DNA of 64,000 nucleotides. Origin: an uncultured Oscillospiraceae bacterium. GTDB taxonomy: Bacteria; Bacillota; Clostridia; Oscillospirales; Ruminococcaceae. Under the pieces are notes generated by a model that searched no databases, had not been told where the DNA came from, and saw only the letters and a program-made list of their open reading frames with translations. The translations under genes were made by a program, and so were the position numbers. The DNA is taken from assembly GCA_910577565.1 (NCBI GenBank), contig CAJTNJ010000008.1:1-64000 (forward strand), written 5' to 3'. Positions 1 to 8,365 of this stretch are shown here, in pieces; positions within the stretch are counted from its first letter, which is position 1; every line of letters starts with the position of its first letter.

Positions 1-306
1 GCAAGTATAGTGAGATCAAAAGCAAGTGGCAAAGTGTATCTAAGTGCAGGAACTTTTCGCACAGATGATGGATGTGGAGGCTTTGTAGGTAAAAATGACC
101 AAGGCGGAAGCATAGATGGATGTTATGCAGAAGCAACGGTAGAGACGACAAACAAGAAAAAAGGAGGAGGATTTGTAGGAGAGGCAAAAAGCAAGTCAAC
201 GATAAAGAACTCGCAGAGCAAAGCGAAAATAGTAACAAAGTCAGGGACAAAAAATAACACAAAGTTCTGTCAAAATAAGGACAAGAAAGCAGTAATTACA
301 AATTAG
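1..306 (+). CDS. GLUG-repeat secreted protein, C-terminal part (5' end outside window)
   Basis: The frame is open from base 1 to a TAG at 304-306, so this is the last roughly 101 codons of a longer gene. It carries GLUG-type units (CGGFVGKNDQGG, GGGFVGEAKSKS) and ends in KKAVITN. The tail closely matches the C-terminus of the complete paralogue ending at 4472, including the shared stretch VETTNKKKGGGFVGEA, so the missing front probably had a signal peptide and a long repeat array. A hairpin terminator follows at 334-367. The GLUG motif is known from bacterial surface and adhesin-like proteins; the ligand here is unknown. Confident as family member, function not known. Confidence 0.85.
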   Translation, partial: ASIVRSKASGKVYLSAGTFRTDDGCGGFVGKNDQGGSIDGCYAEATVETTNKKKGGGFVGEAKSKSTIKNSQSKAKIVTKSGTKNNTKFCQNKDKKAVITN

Positions 307-333
307 TTGATTGATATAATATAGAAGTGGATA

Positions 334-372
334 ATGAAGATATTGTGAAAGTTAACAATATCTTCATAATTT
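334..372 (+). terminator. Rho-independent terminator after the partial GLUG gene
   Basis: A 13-bp stem (ATGAAGATATTGT at 334-346 with ACAATATCTTCAT at 355-367) closes an 8-nt loop about 27 bases after the stop codon. The arm resembles the terminators behind the other GLUG genes (GAAGATGTTG type). Confidence 0.75.
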
Positions 373-417
373 GTTTACATAAAAAGCATTGCTTTATTAC
401 TAAATATTTGATATTAT
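371..417 (+). promoter_or_regulatory. Promoter with shared TTGTTTACAT box, GLUG gene 1
   Basis: TTGTTTACAT at 371-380 is followed after 8 bases by TTGCTT (389-394) and, after 17 bases, TATTAT (412-417). The same box with the same 8-base gap to the -35 occurs before the GLUG genes at 26953 and 46255, and a variant before 2556. It may be a regulator site or an upstream promoter element (inference). Confidence 0.65.
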
Positions 418-463
418 ATATGTGTAAAATCATTTTATATAATTTAGAAGGAGATGTATTAAA

Positions 464-2365
464 ATGAGAGTAAAAAAATTGTTATCAGTTATCTTGACAT
501 TGTGTATGGTAAGCATGAGCTTTTTCTTTGTGATTCAAGCAAATGCAAAAACTGATGATCAGGCTATTTGTATAGCTGCAAGTGTAGATGATAGTGTGCA
601 AATCGCTGAAAGTCTAGTTGAACCAACTGAAGAATTTTCAATAAACAACAAAGAAGACTTTAATGCGTTCATGACTACGTCTAAATATTGGAAAGACAAT
701 TATAAAGTCACTTTATCATGTAATGTAGATATGCAAGGATCAAAGTTTGAACCGATAGAAAACTTTAGTGGAATTTTTGACGGATGCGGACATACAGTAA
801 GTAATTTTTCGATTAAAAGTAAAAATTTTGAGTTTGCATTTATAAAAACTTTAAATAGTTCTTCAAAGATTAAGGATCTTACGTTTGATAATTATACTAT
901 TGAAGGCAATTTAAAAGCTAAGAAAACAGCACTGTTGGTATTAAATAATCATGGTGTTATTTCGAATATTAATTTCACGAATGGTATAATTGATAATATT
1001 CTTGATATTAGATCAACTGGATTTGTTTTAAATAATGAACAAGATGGTATAATAGAAAGTTGTACAACAAATATGAAATGTAAAGCGAATGTTAAATCTG
1101 GATTCGTTTTTGAAAACGGTGGGTCTATATCAAACTGTCAAGTAGTTACAAATACGTCAAAAGGTGATGTTGGGTTTGTATATAAAAATACTGGTAAAAT
1201 AGTAAATAGCAGTACTAATTTGTCGATTAATTGTGATGATGAAATTGTAGGTGGATTTGTTAGTGAGAATTATGGCACAATAGAAGGTTGTAATTCCAGA
1301 GGAAAATTAATTGTATCAGGAAAGCATGTAGGTGGATTTTGTGGTAAAAATTCAGGGAATATTAGTTCATGTAAGTCTGAAGGTTTAGTAGAATCATCTT
1401 CAAACTTCAAAACAGCAGCTGCAGGTGGATTTGTAGGGGAAAACAGTGGAATCATAAAAGAATGTAGTTCTACGGGAAAAGTAATAGGTCAAGAATGTGC
1501 AGGCGGTTTTTGTGGAGATAATAACGAAAAAGGTGAGATTATTTCATGTAGCTGCTCAGGTGATGTAGAATCTAAGTTATATTTTAATGAGAATTGTTGT
1601 GGAGGTTTTGTTGGAAGAAATAGCGGAATGATTGTGCAAAAGTGTCAATCAACAGGAAAAGTGCAAGGTGAAGAATGTGTAGGTGGTTTTTGCGGAGAAA
1701 ATTTAGGCAGAATAATTTCTTGTGGCTCTGAAGGTAGTTCAAAAGCAGAAACAAAATTCAATAAAAATACATGTGGTGGCTTTGTTGGAAAAAATAAAGG
1801 TGTTATAGAATCTTGTAATTCAAATGGGAGAGCAGTAGGTGAAGAATGTGTAGGCGGATTTTGTGGCGAGAATTTAGGTAATATTAAGTCCTGCAACTCC
1901 AAAGGTTCAGCAATAGCTGATGTACAATCTAGAATAGCAAAATCAGGAGGTTTTGTTGGTGTAAATGAAAAAGGAATAATAAGTAATTGCACTTCAAATG
2001 GAAATGTAACTTCGATATCTGGAAGTCAAAAAGCAAAAGCAGGTGGCTTTGTTGGTGTGAATAAAGCAACTATAGAGAAATCAACTTCAAGTGATTGTTA
2101 TGTTAAAATTTATTCAGGGATTTTTTATAAAGATGATAACTGTGGAAGCTTTGTAGGTAATAACTATAAAAACGGCTATATAGATCAATGTAAAGCAGAA
2201 CGCTGTATATTAAAAACGGGAAAAGGAACAAGCTTTGGAGGCTTTGTAGGAGAAGCTGAAGATAAATCTTTTATAAAAAACTCTGAGTGTAAGGCATTTG
2301 TTAAAACATTATTTTGTTATAAGCAGCATAAGAAAGCAGTAATTGAAAATTGTTTTGTTAATTAG
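464..2365 (+). CDS. Secreted cysteine-rich GLUG-repeat protein
   Basis: 633 residues. The N-terminus (MRVKKLLSVILTLC..., ending near QANAKT at about residue 29) is a typical Sec signal peptide. Residues about 55-125 form a conserved head (NKEDFNAFM, DMQGSKFEPIENFSG, FDGCGHTVSNF) seen in all family members. From about residue 260 to the end there is an array of GLUG-like units alternating two forms, VGGFCGEN..G.I.SC and CGGFVG.N.G.I.SC. I count 35 cysteines, placed regularly in the repeats. There is no LPXTG motif and no C-terminal membrane segment. The start is supported by GAAGGAG at 447-453. It sits in tandem with two paralogues and has its own promoter and terminator. Probable surface or extracellular protein; ligand unknown. 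Confidence 0.88.
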   Translation: MRVKKLLSVILTLCMVSMSFFFVIQANAKTDDQAICIAASVDDSVQIAESLVEPTEEFSINNKEDFNAFMTTSKYWKDNYKVTLSCNVDMQGSKFEPIENFSGIFDGCGHTVSNFSIKSKNFEFAFIKTLNSSSKIKDLTFDNYTIEGNLKAKKTALLVLNNHGVISNINFTNGIIDNILDIRSTGFVLNNEQDGIIESCTTNMKCKANVKSGFVFENGGSISNCQVVTNTSKGDVGFVYKNTGKIVNSSTNLSINCDDEIVGGFVSENYGTIEGCNSRGKLIVSGKHVGGFCGKNSGNISSCKSEGLVESSSNFKTAAAGGFVGENSGIIKECSSTGKVIGQECAGGFCGDNNEKGEIISCSCSGDVESKLYFNENCCGGFVGRNSGMIVQKCQSTGKVQGEECVGGFCGENLGRIISCGSEGSSKAETKFNKNTCGGFVGKNKGVIESCNSNGRAVGEECVGGFCGENLGNIKSCNSKGSAIADVQSRIAKSGGFVGVNEKGIISNCTSNGNVTSISGSQKAKAGGFVGVNKATIEKSTSSDCYVKIYSGIFYKDDNCGSFVGNNYKNGYIDQCKAERCILKTGKGTSFGGFVGEAEDKSFIKNSECKAFVKTLFCYKQHKKAVIENCFVN

Positions 2366-2388
2366 TCGTTTCAATTTCATAAAATGTT

Positions 2389-2432
2389 TAATGGATATAT
2401 TGTAAAGCTTTACAATATATCCATTATTCGTT
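2389..2432 (+). terminator. Palindromic terminator after GLUG gene 1
   Basis: Positions 2389-2426 form a perfect 38-base palindrome (TAATGGATATATTGTAAAG with its exact reverse complement), followed by TTCG and TTTATAA. It lies 24 bases after the stop codon. Being symmetrical, it could work in both directions. Confidence 0.7.
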
Positions 2433-2458
2433 TATAATAAATTAATAAAATATAAAAA

Positions 2459-2501
2459 AAGTTTACATTATAATAATGATTTATTCATTATTATATATTA
2501 T
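2459..2501 (+). promoter_or_regulatory. Putative promoter with GTTTACAT box, GLUG gene 2
   Basis: AAGTTTACAT (2459-2468) is a diverged copy of the TTGTTTACAT box found before the other GLUG genes. Downstream are ATGATTTATT (compare TTGATTTATT before 46255) and TATTAT at 2496-2501. The spacing of the core elements is less good than in the other copies. Confidence 0.45.
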
Positions 2502-2555
2502 TAGTAATGTATTGTTAACGTAAAAAATTAAAAAATATAGAGAAGGATGATTTTG

Positions 2556-4472
2556 GTGAAAATTAATACACAAATGAAAACAATTAAGAAGTTATTGTCA
2601 GTTGCTATAACAGTAAGTATAATAACCACAAGCTTTGCATCTGTAGTTCAAGCAAGTGCAAAAACTATAAAGGAAGTATCAAATCAAGCAGTTGCAGAGA
2701 CGCAAACATTTATGAACTATACCAATAAAACAAAAGAGTTTATAATAAGTTGCCAAAATGAATTTTCTGCATTTATGAATAATCCTTCGTTTTGGGGTAG
2801 TAATTACAAGGTTACTTTAGATCAGGACATAGATATGCAAGGCGCAACATTTAAATCAATAGAAAAGTTCAGCGGCGAATTTGATGGATGTGGGCATGTT
2901 GTAAATAATTTGGTGATTGAAGATAGTCCTAAAGAACTTGCGTTTATAAAAAAGATAGATAGTGGAGCTAAATTTCAAAATGTTACATTTGATAACTATA
3001 TTATTAAAAACGCTGGATCTTTTGATGTTTTATCAAGTTCAGGTAAAGCAGCAGGATTATTTTTAATTAACCATGGTAATATTTCAAATGTTAATATTAT
3101 AAATGGTAGTATTAATAATGTTTCTGCAAGATTTAAACCAGCTGGCTTTGTGTTTAATAATGCAGAAGATGGAATAATAGAAAAATGTTCTATTCAAATG
3201 AGTTCTAAAAATTCAAGAATTAGATCAGGATTTGTAGGAACGAATTATGGCAAGATAACAAATAGCAGTACTACATTATCTGTTGATTATGGTAAAATAA
3301 CGCATGATGGCTCCGAAGTTTCTTATGGATACGAATATGATGGGAAAATTGACTGGTATATTGATTATTATGTTTATGGTGAATTTAGCGCCGGAGGTTT
3401 TTGTGCCAACAATTTAGGTAATATTGTATCTTGCTATTCTACAGGTTCAGTAAAAGTTGATTCTACAATTATTTATACGCTATGTGGTGGTTTTGTGGGA
3501 GAGAATAATGGCACTATAAAAGATTGCGATTCAACAGGTGCAGTAGATGGTGAAGAATATGTAGGTGGATTTTGTGGTGTAAATAGAAATAACGGTAATA
3601 TTTTAGAATCTAATTCTCATGGTAAAGCTAAAGCTAAAACTCAGAAGAATAACAATCATTGTGGAGGGTTTATTGGAAGAAATAGAGGTTTTGTAACAAT
3701 ATGTAGCTCAACAGGAACTGCAACAGGAGAAGAATATGTAGGTGGATTTTGTGGAGAGAATATTGGTGAGATTTCAAAGTCTAATTCAAGTGGCAGTGCT
3801 GAAGCTAAAACAAAAAAGCATATTAATTATTGTGGAGGCTTTGTAGGAATAAATGAATGTGGAACAATAACTGATTGTACATCAATAGGAAGTGCTGTTG
3901 GTCAGGAATACGTAGGAGGTTTTGTAGGTATTAACACAAAATGGGTGAGTAAAATAATTGAATGCACAGCAACAGGAAAAGCAATAGCAAAAACTAAAAT
4001 TAACACTGCGTGTGCAGGAGGTTTTGTTGGTGAGAATGAGCAAGGAAAAATAACTAGCTGCACAGCAACAGGAGGAGCATATGCAAAGTCTAGCTTAGGT
4101 GATGCAAAATCAGGAGGTTTTGTTGGGATCAACGCTTTTGTGGGGTTCGAGAAATCAGTTATAATGAATTCAAAAGCAAGCGGTTTTGTATACCTAAGTT
4201 CAGGGGCTTTTCACACAGACAATGGCTGTGGAGGTTTTGTTGGTAAGAACGATCAAGATGGTATAATAGATGGATGCTATGCTGACTGTACAGTAGAAAC
4301 AACAAACAAGAAAAAAGGTGGTGGATTTGTAGGGGAGGCAAAGAACAAATCAACGATAAAGAACTCTACATGCAAATCAACAGTTGTATTAAAAAATGGA
4401 AAAACAAAAAAAGCAGATTTTTGTTATGATAAAAGCAAGAAAGCAGTAATTGAGAATTGCAAAGCAGAATAG
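2556..4472 (+). CDS. Secreted cysteine-rich GLUG-repeat protein
   Basis: 638 residues from the chosen GTG start at 2556. The ATG at 2547 touches the AGAAGG ribosome binding site (2541-2546) and is too close, while the GTG is 9 bases away; an ATG at 2574 (MKTIKKLLS) is another option and aligns with the paralogues. The protein has a signal peptide ending near VVQASAKT, the conserved head (NEFSAFM, DMQGATFKSIEKFSG, FDGCGH) and a GLUG array with VGGFCGEN and CGGFVG units rich in cysteine. An insertion rich in Tyr and Asp (about residues 250-285) interrupts the array. Its C-terminus is nearly the same as that of the partial gene at 1-306. It is the second complete member of the tandem cluster. 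Function unknown beyond a probable surface role. Confidence 0.87.
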   Translation: MKINTQMKTIKKLLSVAITVSIITTSFASVVQASAKTIKEVSNQAVAETQTFMNYTNKTKEFIISCQNEFSAFMNNPSFWGSNYKVTLDQDIDMQGATFKSIEKFSGEFDGCGHVVNNLVIEDSPKELAFIKKIDSGAKFQNVTFDNYIIKNAGSFDVLSSSGKAAGLFLINHGNISNVNIINGSINNVSARFKPAGFVFNNAEDGIIEKCSIQMSSKNSRIRSGFVGTNYGKITNSSTTLSVDYGKITHDGSEVSYGYEYDGKIDWYIDYYVYGEFSAGGFCANNLGNIVSCYSTGSVKVDSTIIYTLCGGFVGENNGTIKDCDSTGAVDGEEYVGGFCGVNRNNGNILESNSHGKAKAKTQKNNNHCGGFIGRNRGFVTICSSTGTATGEEYVGGFCGENIGEISKSNSSGSAEAKTKKHINYCGGFVGINECGTITDCTSIGSAVGQEYVGGFVGINTKWVSKIIECTATGKAIAKTKINTACAGGFVGENEQGKITSCTATGGAYAKSSLGDAKSGGFVGINAFVGFEKSVIMNSKASGFVYLSSGAFHTDNGCGGFVGKNDQDGIIDGCYADCTVETTNKKKGGGFVGEAKNKSTIKNSTCKSTVVLKNGKTKKADFCYDKSKKAVIENCKAE

Positions 4473-4495
4473 TTGTTTAAATCTAATATAATGTT

Positions 4496-4540
4496 TAATG
4501 AAGGTGTTGCTAGCTTAGTAACATCTTCATTATATTTTTA
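4496..4540 (+). terminator. Terminator after GLUG gene 2
   Basis: TAATGAAGGTGTTGCT (4496-4511) pairs with AGTAACATCTTCATTA (4517-4532) with G-U pairs, followed by TATTTTTA. The arms are related to the other GLUG terminators. Confidence 0.75.
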
Positions 4541-4573
4541 TAGTTATTGTAATTAAGACATGTAAAAAAAGGA

Positions 4574-4709
4574 AATAATGCCATAAAGGTTGTACTTTTT
4601 TAGGAACAAAGCGAATTTGGATATTTTCCCAAATATCATTTAGCAATGTAGTGTGCCTTTTTAAATGCATTTTTGTTCATGTTTATAACAAATTGTGGCA
4701 TTTTATTAT
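4574..4709 (+). repeat. Inverted-repeat bounded element, about 135 bp, in the 4473-4826 gap
   Basis: AATAATGCCA at 4574-4583 is matched in inverse orientation by TGGCATTTTATT at 4696-4707, and the similarity continues imperfectly inward for about 30 bases. A small hairpin (GATATTT, loop TCCC, AAATATC, 4620-4637) lies inside. No reading frame fills it. It may be a miniature mobile element or a structured RNA; neither is proven. The rest of the gap to 4826 shows only A+T-rich sequence. Confidence 0.35.
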
Positions 4710-4826
4710 AATTACATATTGTATAAAACATTAGGTGTTATTAATTAAAAAGCAAATGATATTGAATATATAAACCCTGTACAGCAGAAAATAAAAATAA
4801 ATTTGCAATAAAAGGCGGCGCTTGAA

Positions 4827-5894
4827 ATGAAAAGAATTGTTTTGTTAATTATTTGTATCATGCTTACTGGATGTACATTGCATAAGGAGGTAATTAAATC
4901 AGGCAATTCATATAAAGATCAAAAAATTAGTTTAAAAATAGCATTGATTGATAATGTATCTACTAATGTAGAACAAGCAGCTGCTGAATATGAAAAAGCC
5001 AATCCTAATGTGAGTTTTGAGTTTTTAAGATATAAAAATGATGAAAGTTATAGAACAAATTTGATTAACGACGTTAGAGACGGCAACGTGAGTGCTTTTT
5101 CTGTTCGAGGCGAAAAAGATGTAATTTTTTTTAGAAAACATCTTTACGAGTTTGATATAAAAGATCTAGGAGATGGTTTGGTACTTATTGATGATATTCC
5201 GGCTTTTAGGATTAATCAATATAGTAGTTGTTTGTGGTATAATAAGGATATGTTAGCTGCAATGCAAATAGACTCAAATGAGTTAACTACAATTTCCGGG
5301 CTTGAAAATGCAATTGCAAAAATGAATGAGCTTGCATCGAAGTTTGGCGTAGAAAATGTAGTTAGTCAAGGGTACGATTTATCTTCTTTAATATGTACAG
5401 TTAATTTTGAAAACGGAAAGATAGACCAGAGTCTTGAAAAATTACTGAGTTTGATAGGACAAAGTGAGTTTGAAAACCCCAACCAATTGATATATAATAG
5501 AAAAAGTGTGCTGTATTTTGGCAGTGAACGGTTGCTAAATCCGCAGCTTGAGTCAAACTATAGCAATATAATTGACCATGTTTTTATACCATATGCTGGT
5601 TATGGCTATAATATAAGCGAAAGTGACTATGTTTGTATTTCTGCAAATGCTACTGAAAGTCAAAAAGCTGTGTTAAAGGATTTTTTAAATATGCTATCTG
5701 ATGTTGCTTCTATAAAATCTAGTAAAATTAAATATGCAACAAATAGCAAGATAGGGTTAACTCCACCCGGCTTTGAGAAATATCTTAATGAACATATTGA
5801 AAAACTTAGGAAGAAAAAAATTTCTTGGGAAGAATTTCAAAATGACCTTATTAACGCTTGGAATAGATATTCCTCTTTCGATTCTGGGTTATGA
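4827..5894 (+). CDS. Putative extracellular solute-binding lipoprotein
   Basis: 355 residues. The N-terminus MKRIVLLIICIMLTGC is a lipoprotein signal with a lipobox (LTGC, Cys16), so the protein should be anchored to the outer face of the membrane. The following part (LKIALIDNVSTNVEQAAAEYEKANPNVSFEF) resembles the start of family 1 extracellular solute-binding proteins of ABC transporters, and a small stretch SSCLWYNKDML is also typical. It is shorter than most members (usually above 400 residues) and no permease or ATPase gene is adjacent, so the ligand cannot be inferred. The start is preceded by AAAAGGCGGCG. Family assignment is tentative. Confidence 0.65.
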   Translation: MKRIVLLIICIMLTGCTLHKEVIKSGNSYKDQKISLKIALIDNVSTNVEQAAAEYEKANPNVSFEFLRYKNDESYRTNLINDVRDGNVSAFSVRGEKDVIFFRKHLYEFDIKDLGDGLVLIDDIPAFRINQYSSCLWYNKDMLAAMQIDSNELTTISGLENAIAKMNELASKFGVENVVSQGYDLSSLICTVNFENGKIDQSLEKLLSLIGQSEFENPNQLIYNRKSVLYFGSERLLNPQLESNYSNIIDHVFIPYAGYGYNISESDYVCISANATESQKAVLKDFLNMLSDVASIKSSKIKYATNSKIGLTPPGFEKYLNEHIEKLRKKKISWEEFQNDLINAWNRYSSFDSGL

Positions 5895-6054
5895 ACAAGT
5901 TGATATAATATAAAAATTTAATTTTAATTATATTTAAAATTTGTGTTTTGTTGTATAATGTAAGAAAGCTTATATATTTATTAGAGTATATGTTCATACT
6001 TTAGGCTGATTGGAATTTAAGTTTTAAATCAACGTAGTTTGAAAGGAGTATTGT

Positions 6055-7008
6055 TTGTTTGGATATGTTAAACCATTTGTGTCGCAATTAAAAGTATGCG
6101 AACATGAGATTTATAAAGGAATTTATTGTGGTCTTTGTAAGCAGTTTGGTCGTTCATATAATCAATTATCGCGCCTAACGCTTAGTTATGATATGACTTT
6201 TTTTGCACTTTTGTATATAGGTTTGTCGGACGAAAAGCTTAATTTTGAAAACAAACGCTGCTTTATGCATCCTTTTAAAAAAAAGCCTTGCATTTTGCAG
6301 TGTAAAGCCTTAAAATTATCTGCAGATATTGGCATTTTGTTTGCGTTTTATAAGTTAAAAGATAACGTGGCTGATGAGAATTTTGTCAAGAAGTTTTTAT
6401 CGCGATTTTGCAAACTTGGTCTTTTGTTCAGTTTTAAAAAAGCGAAGCATAGACAAAGTGAAGTGTCTAAAATTATAAAAGATTTTGTTAAGGATCAATC
6501 AAAAATGGAGAAAAAAGAGCATGTTTCAATCGATGAAGCATGCCATCCTACAGCAAAAGCTCTTGGTTTAATAGCAGCTACGCTTTCAAATGACCATAAA
6601 AACAAAGATACACTATACCGCGTTGGCTATATGCTTGGAAGGTATATTTATATAATAGATGCTGTGGATGATTTGCAAAAAGATCTAAAAAACAATTCTT
6701 TTAATCCATTTTTGCAATCATTTAGTTTGGAAAATAAAATAGATCTTGAGCTGGATAGTAACAGTATTAATTCTTTTGATGATATGCAATATTTTAATAA
6801 AATGTCAAGCAATATGCAAAAAAGTGAGATATTAAAAAAAGCAAAAGATACACTTAATTTTACCATTGCACAGTTAGCAGAGGCTTTTGAACTGTTGCCC
6901 ATAAAAAGATATAAACCTATAATAAACAATATAATATATCTCGGTATGAAATCATCTTCTGAAAAGGTTTTTGAGAGAATAGATAAAATTTCTTTGAAAA
7001 TAAAATAG
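6055..7008 (+). CDS. DUF5685 family protein
   Basis: 317 residues from a TTG start, chosen because GAAAGGAG (6041-6048) is 6 bases upstream and the family begins MFGYVKP. The N-terminal motif with CEHEIYKGIYCGLCKQFG and FALLYIGL is characteristic of DUF5685, a clostridial family of unknown function. The conserved cysteines (Cys in CEHE, CGLC, and C in FENKRCFMHPFKKKPC) suggest a metal site. A conserved helical region with DAVDDLQKD (about residues 200-210) resembles the aspartate-rich motifs of isoprenoid-type helical bundles; this likeness is only suggestive. It lies upstream of the J-domain gene, a pairing I recall from Ruminococcaceae. A TATAAT is present at 5954-5959. Confidence 0.8.
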   Translation: MFGYVKPFVSQLKVCEHEIYKGIYCGLCKQFGRSYNQLSRLTLSYDMTFFALLYIGLSDEKLNFENKRCFMHPFKKKPCILQCKALKLSADIGILFAFYKLKDNVADENFVKKFLSRFCKLGLLFSFKKAKHRQSEVSKIIKDFVKDQSKMEKKEHVSIDEACHPTAKALGLIAATLSNDHKNKDTLYRVGYMLGRYIYIIDAVDDLQKDLKNNSFNPFLQSFSLENKIDLELDSNSINSFDDMQYFNKMSSNMQKSEILKKAKDTLNFTIAQLAEAFELLPIKRYKPIINNIIYLGMKSSSEKVFERIDKISLKIK

Positions 7009-7045
7009 TTTGATAAAAACAATTAACAGGTTGTCTAAATAAATG

Positions 7046-7074
7046 TCGACAACAAAACAACTACATGATATAAT
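7046..7074 (+). promoter_or_regulatory. Promoter of the J-domain gene
   Basis: TCGACA (7046-7051), 17-base spacer, TATAAT (7069-7074). The J-domain ATG is 55 bases downstream. Confidence 0.55.
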
Positions 7075-7128
7075 TTAATAAATATAAATGTTCACCCAAG
7101 AAGCATTAAAAAATATGGAGGATATAAA

Positions 7129-7776
7129 ATGAATAGTCCATATGAGGTTTTAGGCATAGATGAAAACGCAACCGATTCACAAGTTAGAGAATCTTATATT
7201 GCTATGCAAAAAAAATATGATCCCGATAGTTATGATAAAGAAGATCTAAAAGATTTTGCCAGAAAAAAGACAGAGGAAATCACCAATGCTTTTGATCAAA
7301 TAATGAACGAGCGCAGAGTGAAAAGGATGGAAAGAGGAGAGTCTGTAACAGACAGTGCAGAATCTGATGAAAGATTTAATGCATCGGTGGGATTTTCAAA
7401 GGTTCGCGCGCTCATAGATGAAAATGACTTAGAACAAGCAGAAATGATTTTAAATTCAATAGATGGGTCGGGTAGATCAGCTGAGTGGTATTATCTAAAA
7501 GGCACGATATTCTTTAAAAAGGGATGGCTTGATGATTCAACAAACTTTTTTGCTGCTGCATTAAGAATGGATCCAGAAAACCCAGTATATAAGGACGCAT
7601 TTGATCGAGCAACATGGCAAAAAAGTGGAAATTTTGGTCCGACAGGGAATGATTGGCGTCGAAAACAAACAATACCTCAGGGAACCACGTGTAGTGGTTG
7701 TGACATATGTGGAGGGCTATTGTGTGCAGATTGTTGTTGTGAATGCATGGGTGGAGATTTGATACGTTGTTGCTAA
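7129..7776 (+). CDS. J-domain protein with cysteine-rich C-terminus
   Basis: 215 residues. Residues 3-65 match a J domain (SPYEVLGIDENATDSQVRES), which normally stimulates DnaK-type Hsp70. The signature HPD tripeptide is replaced by DPD (residues 31-33), so ordinary Hsp70 stimulation is doubtful. The middle (about 90-160) has TPR-like helices (AEWYYLKGTIFFKKGWLDDS, AALRMDPENP). The end is a cluster of cysteines (CSGCDICGG..CADCCCEC..CC) that could bind metal. GGAGG lies before the ATG. The gene follows the DUF5685 gene and precedes a membrane protein gene by 18 bases, suggesting an operon. Probably a dedicated co-chaperone or scaffold, not DnaJ. Confidence 0.82.
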   Translation: MNSPYEVLGIDENATDSQVRESYIAMQKKYDPDSYDKEDLKDFARKKTEEITNAFDQIMNERRVKRMERGESVTDSAESDERFNASVGFSKVRALIDENDLEQAEMILNSIDGSGRSAEWYYLKGTIFFKKGWLDDSTNFFAAALRMDPENPVYKDAFDRATWQKSGNFGPTGNDWRRKQTIPQGTTCSGCDICGGLLCADCCCECMGGDLIRCC

Positions 7777-7794
7777 GCGTTTAGGAGGAATGAC

Positions 7795-8325
7795 GTGAAG
7801 GGAACCAAACAGTTGGCTTTTTGTGGTATTATTTCTGCAATAAGTGTTGCGCTTATGTTTATAAGTGGAATTTTTTCTTTTTTGAGTTATGCAATTCCTG
7901 GCATTTGTGGGGCGTTGCTCATAATGGTGATAATTAATATTAGCAAGTCAAAATCTTTTCTTATATACATTGTTGTTTGTACATTATCTTTGTTGATTGT
8001 TGCCAATAAAACATCAGTTCTTGCTTATATCTTATTGCTTGGTTATTATCCAATTCTAAAGTTTTTTATAGAAAATATCGAAAACAAATTTTTTGAATTT
8101 ACATTAAAATTACTGGTGTTTTTAGTATCTTTGGTGCTTTTTTTAGTAATAGCTTATTTTTTTGTAGGGTTAGATCTGCTATTTTCTTTAGGGCCAATTA
8201 TTTTGTCAATAATTTTGTTTTCGCTTATATTAATGTTTTTTTTATATGACTTTTGTCTTTCGCTTTTTATAGAGTATTATAAAAATGTTTTAAAACCAAA
8301 GTTTTTCAAAAATTTTTTTAAGTAG
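7795..8325 (+). CDS. Small integral membrane protein
   Basis: 176 residues from a GTG start with AGGAGG 6-8 bases upstream, 18 bases after the J-domain gene. Almost the whole protein is hydrophobic, with about five or six membrane segments (for example IISAISVALMFISGIFSFL, LLFSLGPIILSIILFSLIL). The first helix (LAFCGIISAISVALMFISG) resembles the start of small substrate-capturing S components of ECF transporters, but no ligand motif is clear and the assignment is only a guess. Its position suggests co-transcription with the J-domain gene. Confidence 0.65.
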   Translation: MKGTKQLAFCGIISAISVALMFISGIFSFLSYAIPGICGALLIMVIINISKSKSFLIYIVVCTLSLLIVANKTSVLAYILLLGYYPILKFFIENIENKFFEFTLKLLVFLVSLVLFLVIAYFFVGLDLLFSLGPIILSIILFSLILMFFLYDFCLSLFIEYYKNVLKPKFFKNFFK

Positions 8326-8365
8326 ATTGCTTAATTAAGGTAATTTAAGGGGAATATTGTTTGTT

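Noticed and set aside
464..4472. The repeated units seen as a CRISPR array
   Set aside because: The units are coding, differ in sequence and length, and continue one protein frame; no spacers of constant size.
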